In this document: positions 23,018 to 26,506 of the stretch, piece after piece
Numbering within the stretch: the first letter of the stretch is position 1
How the letters are laid out: each line of letters starts with the position of its first letter
Notes under the pieces: model-generated
Told to the model about the DNA's origin: nothing
The model's input: the letters and a program-made list of their open reading frames with translations, nothing else
The model's database searches: none
Source: JAAZMA01 sp964564325
Lineage (GTDB): Bacteria > Bacillota > Clostridia > Tissierellales > Tepidimicrobiaceae
Assembly: GCA_964564325.1 (NCBI GenBank)
Contig: CAZMBD010000019.1
Span: forward strand, 1-26,506
Length of the DNA: 26,506 nucleotides
Direction: 5' to 3'
Program-made: the position numbers and the translations under genes

Positions 23018-23054
23018 AAAGGGAAATCCATAGATAGATTTCCTTTATTTTTTT
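23018..23054 (+). terminator. Terminator-like hairpin between the kinase and BceA genes
   Basis: GGAAATC (23022-23028) pairs with GATTTCC (23037-23043), extended by AAA/TTT after a one-base bulge. An A then a run of T's follows. It may end the ogg-RS message or act as an attenuator, with the transporter expressed from a separate promoter. Confidence 0.75.
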
Positions 23055-23091
23055 ATACTATATATAGAAATTAAATAAGGAGGCAGAAAAA

Positions 23092-23859
23092 ATGTCAGTA
23101 CTTCAAACTAGAAATCTATCTAAAATATATGGTGGAAAAAATAAAGGTCTAACTGTTAAGGCCTTAGATGATTTTAATATGAATATAAAGGAAGGGGAAT
23201 TTGTAGGGGTAATGGGGCCATCTGGTTCTGGTAAAACTACCTTATTAAATATACTAGCTACTATAGATTCTCCATCTTCAGGGGAAGTTTTTATCAATGG
23301 ACAAAATCCTTATAGATTAGAAGAGGATCAATTGGCTATATTCAGAAGAAATAATCTAGGATTTATATTTCAAGATTTTAATTTATTAGATACATTATCA
23401 GTAAAGGAAAATATAATACTTCCTTTAGTATTAGAAGAAGTAAATAAAAAGGAAATAGATAAAAAAGTTAGTGATATGGCAGAAACACTTGGTATAAGTG
23501 ATATTTTAAATAAGAGAACCTATGAAATATCAGGAGGACAACAGCAGAGAACTGCATGTGCTAGGGCTCTTATAAACAATCCTGCAATAATTTTAGCAGA
23601 TGAGCCTACAGGAAATTTAGACTCTAAAGCATCTTTTGATTTAATGATATCCTTAAAGAAAATTAATGAAGAAAAGCAAGCAACCATAGTTATGGTAACT
23701 CATGATGCCTTTGCTGCAAGTTTTTGCAATAGGATAATAATGATTAAGGATGGAAAGTTCTTCACAGAATTAGTTAAAAAATCTAATAGACAGGCATTTT
23801 TTAATGAGATATTAGATGCACTATCACTTCTGGGAGGTGGTTATAATGAAAATATCTAA
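23092..23859 (+). CDS. Bce-type ABC transporter ATP-binding protein
   Basis: 255 residues. It powers the detoxification/sensing permease next to it, as in BceAB of Bacillus. Seen: Walker A GPSGSGKTT (42-50), Q-loop FQDFNLLDTLSVKENI, signature ISGGQQQRTACARAL (with QQQR in the C-loop), Walker B ILADEPTGNLD, and the H-loop VTHDAFAASF. Length and the LolD/MacB-like signature fit the group. RBS AAGGAGGC precedes the ATG. The stop lies inside the next gene: the two overlap by 14 nt, so translation is coupled. Confidence 0.95.
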   Translation: MSVLQTRNLSKIYGGKNKGLTVKALDDFNMNIKEGEFVGVMGPSGSGKTTLLNILATIDSPSSGEVFINGQNPYRLEEDQLAIFRRNNLGFIFQDFNLLDTLSVKENIILPLVLEEVNKKEIDKKVSDMAETLGISDILNKRTYEISGGQQQRTACARALINNPAIILADEPTGNLDSKASFDLMISLKKINEEKQATIVMVTHDAFAASFCNRIIMIKDGKFFTELVKKSNRQAFFNEILDALSLLGGGYNENI

Positions 23860-25801
23860 TATGGCCATTAAAAATGTTAAGGGAAATTTATATAAATATA
23901 TAATGTACTGTCTAAGCAATGCCTTTGCAGTTACAGCATTTTTTATATTTGCAAATTTTGTATTTCATCCATCTATAGATTTTCACCCTGAAGGAGTTCA
24001 CGCAGTAGCAAGTATGGGTGCCGCTAACGGAATGAAAATTAGTCAGGTAATTATAATCATATTTTCTTTCTTATTTGTAGGATATTCCACTTCCATATTT
24101 TTAAAATCTAGAGGAAAAGAATTTGGTCTGCTTTCCCTATATGGAATGACTAGAAAACAAATAAAGAAATATGTATTTATGGAAAGTACTATATTGTCAC
24201 TGTTGTCTATAGCTACAGGGATAGTTACGGGAGTTGTATTTTCAAAATTATTTTTTATGATAATGGAAGTTTTTTTGGATATTAGTATACCATTTAATAT
24301 ATCTCTAAAAGCTTTAGGACTTACATTTATATTGTTTTTCCTATTATTTGAGATAATTAGTTTGTTTATGTTATCCCAAATAAAAAACAAGGAAATAGTA
24401 GAGCAAATAAAGTCTAGTAAAGTACCCAAGGTCATACCTGAATTTTCTAAGCGTAAGGCTATATTAGGAGTAGTTCTAATGATAATAGGATATGCCACAG
24501 CTTGGTTTATAGAGGGTGTGCTAGTAACTTTGGCTATGATTCCTGTTACACTAATAGTAATAGTTGGAACTTACTTTTTATTTACTCAATTTAGTGTAGC
24601 AGTAGCAAATAAAATATTAAAAAATCAAGATATATTATATAAGAAAAGTAATTTAGTAGCTTATTCTCAAATGATTTTTAAACTACAGGATACAGCCAAA
24701 GTATTGTTTTTAGCTTCTATATTAGGGGCAATAACTTTTACAACTACAGAAACTATATTTTCCTTCTACACATATCTTTCGGATGATGTAGATTCAGAAA
24801 GCTATGCAGATATAGCAATAGCTCAGGAAGGGGAAAACTTAGATGATACAAATTCTTTAGATAAAGTAAAGAAAATATTAGAAAAAGATGGGTTGAAGAT
24901 AGAAGGAATTGATCAGGCTCAGGTTATAAAGGTTATAAGCAAGGCCTCAGCATCTGATAGTGTAGATGAAGAGGCAGTCATCATATCCAATTCCCAATAT
25001 AATAAAATAGCCGCATCTCAAGACAAAGAAACAGTAGTAGTTAAAGAGGGTGAAGTAATATATAATTATCCTTATATAAGATATGATGCATATGGAAATA
25101 TAGATACAAGTAGGCAGTTTCCATTTGATAAAGTATCTTTAAACTTAAATGATTACAAGAGAGAATATAATGTATCAGAAAAGGAAACCCAAGGAGAAGT
25201 ACTATCCTTAAAAAGAATAGGTTATCGGGATATGTTTATATTAAATGATAGAGATTTTGAAAATGAGTTAAATTTGGCTAAAGAAAAAGATTTAGTAGTA
25301 TACAATAGTATCAAATTAGATAAATGGAAGAAATCCTATAACTCCTCTATGGAAATAGAAAAAGCCTTGGGAAGTAAATATGATGGAAAATATTTTTCTA
25401 AGATAATTCCATATAAACAAGTAAGTAAAGTTTATGGTTTGATTTTATTTATAGGATTTTTCATAGCGTTTTTATTCTTTATAGCTTCAGGAAGTATAAT
25501 ATATTTCAAATTATTTAATGAAATAAAACAGGATGGCATAGAATACAATATTCTTAAAAAAATAGGGACTACAAATAAAGAGATAAATAAAATTATCACT
25601 AAGCAAATAGGTATTATATTTTTCTTGCCATTTATAGTAAGTACATCTCATTCCTTATTTGCATTAAAATCCCTTTCAAATCTTCTAAGGAGTAACTTAT
25701 TGTCAAATGGGATTATAGTTATGTTTGGATATTTAGTATTTCAAATAATATATTTTGTAATAATTAGAAGAGTATATATAAATAAAATAAGATATAATTA
25801 A
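23846..25801 (+). CDS. Bce-type ABC transporter permease (FtsX-like)
   Basis: 651 residues from the ATG at 23846 (ribosome site GGGAGG; an in-frame ATG at 23816 lacks one). It has about ten membrane helices: one near 24-41, a cluster to ~175, more up to ~308. A large outer loop follows (about 311-529, charged and hydrophilic), then TM8 (about 530-552) and two or so more. That layout, with the big domain between TM7 and TM8, is diagnostic of BceB-type permeases, which strip cell-wall peptide antibiotics off their lipid targets and signal to BceS. The ligand specificity lies in the loop and cannot be read from sequence. It is followed by a strong terminator. Confidence 0.93.
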   Translation: MKISNMAIKNVKGNLYKYIMYCLSNAFAVTAFFIFANFVFHPSIDFHPEGVHAVASMGAANGMKISQVIIIIFSFLFVGYSTSIFLKSRGKEFGLLSLYGMTRKQIKKYVFMESTILSLLSIATGIVTGVVFSKLFFMIMEVFLDISIPFNISLKALGLTFILFFLLFEIISLFMLSQIKNKEIVEQIKSSKVPKVIPEFSKRKAILGVVLMIIGYATAWFIEGVLVTLAMIPVTLIVIVGTYFLFTQFSVAVANKILKNQDILYKKSNLVAYSQMIFKLQDTAKVLFLASILGAITFTTTETIFSFYTYLSDDVDSESYADIAIAQEGENLDDTNSLDKVKKILEKDGLKIEGIDQAQVIKVISKASASDSVDEEAVIISNSQYNKIAASQDKETVVVKEGEVIYNYPYIRYDAYGNIDTSRQFPFDKVSLNLNDYKREYNVSEKETQGEVLSLKRIGYRDMFILNDRDFENELNLAKEKDLVVYNSIKLDKWKKSYNSSMEIEKALGSKYDGKYFSKIIPYKQVSKVYGLILFIGFFIAFLFFIASGSIIYFKLFNEIKQDGIEYNILKKIGTTNKEINKIITKQIGIIFFLPFIVSTSHSLFALKSLSNLLRSNLLSNGIIVMFGYLVFQIIYFVIIRRVYINKIRYN

Positions 25802-25806
25802 GTGGG

Positions 25807-25855
25807 AAATAACTTCACTTTTATAAGCCAGGCTTGCAAAAGTGAAGTTATTTTT
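25807..25855 (+). terminator. Very strong terminator after the BceB-type permease gene
   Basis: A 16-bp perfect stem: 25807-25822 pairs with 25838-25853. The loop contains AAGCC/GGCTT. A T tract runs at 25851-25855. Confidence 0.92.
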
Positions 25856-25955
25856 AAAACAGGAGACATTCAAAGATATTTAGTGAAAAACAAAGGAAAC
25901 ATACAATAATTATAATTTTAAATCGAATACATTAAAATATAATAAAATTTAAGAC

Positions 25956-25984
25956 TTGATACTATTATTTTTATTGGATAATAT
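25956..25984 (+). promoter_or_regulatory. Promoter of groES-groEL
   Basis: TTGATA (25956-25961) and TAATAT (25979-25984), 17-bp spacer. The CIRCE operator starts 15 bp downstream, the usual HrcA arrangement. Confidence 0.65.
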
Positions 25985-25998
25985 ATAAATTGTACATA

Positions 25999-26025
25999 TT
26001 AGCACTCAGTGCCACTGAGTGCTAA
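25999..26025. promoter_or_regulatory. CIRCE operator for HrcA
   Basis: A perfect TTAGCACTC (25999-26007), 9-nt spacer, GAGTGCTAA (26017-26025). This is the exact consensus bound by the heat-shock repressor HrcA. The spacer itself adds two more pairs (AGTGCCACT), giving an unusually symmetric 27-nt palindrome. Confidence 0.97.
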
Positions 26026-26069
26026 TAAAATGGAAAAGAATTAAATTAAAATATAAGGAGGCATATAGT

Positions 26070-26351
26070 ATGAACCTTAAACCATTAGGTGACAGAGTTA
26101 TAATTAAAAAACTTGAAGCTGAAGAAAAAACTAAATCTGGAATAGTTCTTCCAAGTAGTGCAAAGGAAGAACCACATATGGCAGAAGTTGTTGCTATAGG
26201 TGATGGAATTTTAAATGATGAGAAAAAGAAAGACGAAATTAAATTAGGAGATACAGTTATATTCTCCCAATATGCTGGAACAGAAGTTAAAATAGATGGG
26301 GAAGAATATACAATACTTAAATTAACTGATATTTTAGCAGTAGTAAAATAA
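26070..26351 (+). CDS. groES: Co-chaperonin GroES
   Basis: 93 residues, the usual length. GroES caps GroEL as a heptamer. Seen: MNLKPLGDRVIIKKLEAEEKT, the mobile loop KTKSGIVLPSSAKEEP that binds GroEL (residues ~20-35), VVAIGDGILND, LGDTVIFSQYAGTEVKIDGEEYTILK and the closing strand DILAVVK. The ATG at 26070 has AAGGAGG upstream; an in-frame ATG-like start at 26019 would begin inside CIRCE and is rejected. It is heat-shock controlled through CIRCE. groEL follows, but 121 bp away, with repeats between. Confidence 0.96.
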   Translation: MNLKPLGDRVIIKKLEAEEKTKSGIVLPSSAKEEPHMAEVVAIGDGILNDEKKKDEIKLGDTVIFSQYAGTEVKIDGEEYTILKLTDILAVVK

Positions 26352-26370
26352 CAATTGACGGTTGAAAGTA

Positions 26371-26392
26371 GTAGGGGCGACCTTTGGTCGCC
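26371..26392 (+). repeat. Class B GTAGGGG hairpin inside the groES-groEL gap
   Basis: GTAGGG leads into the stem GGCGACC (26376-26382) / GGTCGCC (26386-26392) with a TTT loop. The head matches the copies at 8560-8635; the stem sequence is different, so pairing is conserved while bases vary. Confidence 0.8.
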
Positions 26393-26399
26393 AGAATGC

Positions 26400-26426
26400 A
26401 AACGGAGGGACCCGTCCCTAGTGTTT
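26400..26426. repeat. Class C interspersed palindrome, decayed copy in the groES-groEL gap
   Basis: Shares AAACG...GTCCCTAG.GTTT with 20235-20261 (19 of 27 ungapped; better with a one-base shift in the left arm). It lies 7 nt after the class B hairpin. Confidence 0.6.
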
Positions 26427-26472
26427 GGTTGTCAGAATGAATTTTGAAAACAAAAAAGGGAGTGTGAATATA

Positions 26473-26506
26473 ATGGCTAAAGAAATAAAATTTGGTGAAG
26501 ACGCTC
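26473..26506 (+). CDS. groEL: Chaperonin GroEL, 5' end only (gene runs off the window)
   Basis: Only the start is present: MAKEIKFGEDA, the typical GroEL N-terminus (usual form MAK.IKFGEDAR). GGGAG lies about 9 nt before the ATG. Its place after groES and the start sequence identify it. Confidence 0.93.
   Translation, partial: MAKEIKFGEDA

Noticed and set aside
1..26506. tRNA, rRNA, CRISPR array, prophage or transposase genes
   Set aside because: Read for cloverleaf tails, regular spaced direct repeats and transposase motifs; none was convincing.

Overview
The window is AT-rich DNA with strong GGAGG ribosome binding sites and frequent TTG/GTG starts. This fits a low-GC anaerobic Firmicute. 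The gene content (bifurcating Etf with an acyl-CoA dehydrogenase, catabolic-type glutamate dehydrogenase, clostridial OGG, BceRS-AB, CIRCE-groESL, Rex) points to an amino-acid-fermenting member of the Clostridia or Tissierellia. That placement is inference from gene content, not from a phylogenetic marker. Almost every region is recognisable housekeeping or metabolic DNA. I saw no phage, transposase, CRISPR array, tRNA or rRNA.

Layout. (1) 1-1300: end of a thiamin salvage operon (thiM 3' end, then thiD and a terminator), with no thiE between them. (2) 1300-1970: a small, possibly 5'-damaged DUF6930-like gene and the first copy of an interspersed palindrome. (3) 1971-5011: feoB and feoA on the minus strand, divergent from a DtxR-family regulator that has all six MntR-type metal ligands; the 137-bp gap holds operator-like inverted repeats. 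(4) 5083-7425: a helicase with a Cas4-like nuclease domain fused to an Fe-S XPD/DinG-type motor. (5) 7426-8770: a phosphotransferase gene bracketed by two near-identical 31-nt repeats, followed by an inverted pair of GTAGGGG hairpins. (6) 8771-9300: small DUF4177 and dodecin genes. (7) 9434-12122: the tsaE-tsaB-rimI-tsaD operon (t6A tRNA modification), convergent with an ABC-F ATPase gene; a short Cys-rich gene and rex follow. This order parallels Bacillus subtilis ydiB-ydiH. The tsaD/ABC-F gap is a dense DnaA-box cluster. (8) 15372-20230: acyl-CoA dehydrogenase, etfB and ferredoxin-fused etfA, preceded by Rex-like sites, then a separately promoted glutamate dehydrogenase. (9) 20234-25855: an 8-oxoguanine glycosylase gene in one transcription unit with a BceRS-type two-component system, then a BceAB-type ABC transporter. 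(10) 25956-26506: CIRCE-controlled groES and the start of groEL, with repeat hairpins inserted between them.

How the genes work together. Rex senses NADH/NAD+ and probably controls the neighbouring acyl-CoA dehydrogenase/Etf unit, which re-oxidises NADH and can reduce ferredoxin. Glutamate dehydrogenase links amino-acid deamination to the same NADH pool. The MntR-like protein probably controls feoAB. BceRS probably controls BceAB for cell-envelope peptide stress.

The least explained material is the non-coding structure: the DnaA-box cluster at 12126-12275 and three hairpin repeat classes (A, B, C) placed just after stop codons or inside operons. I found no clearly new protein system.
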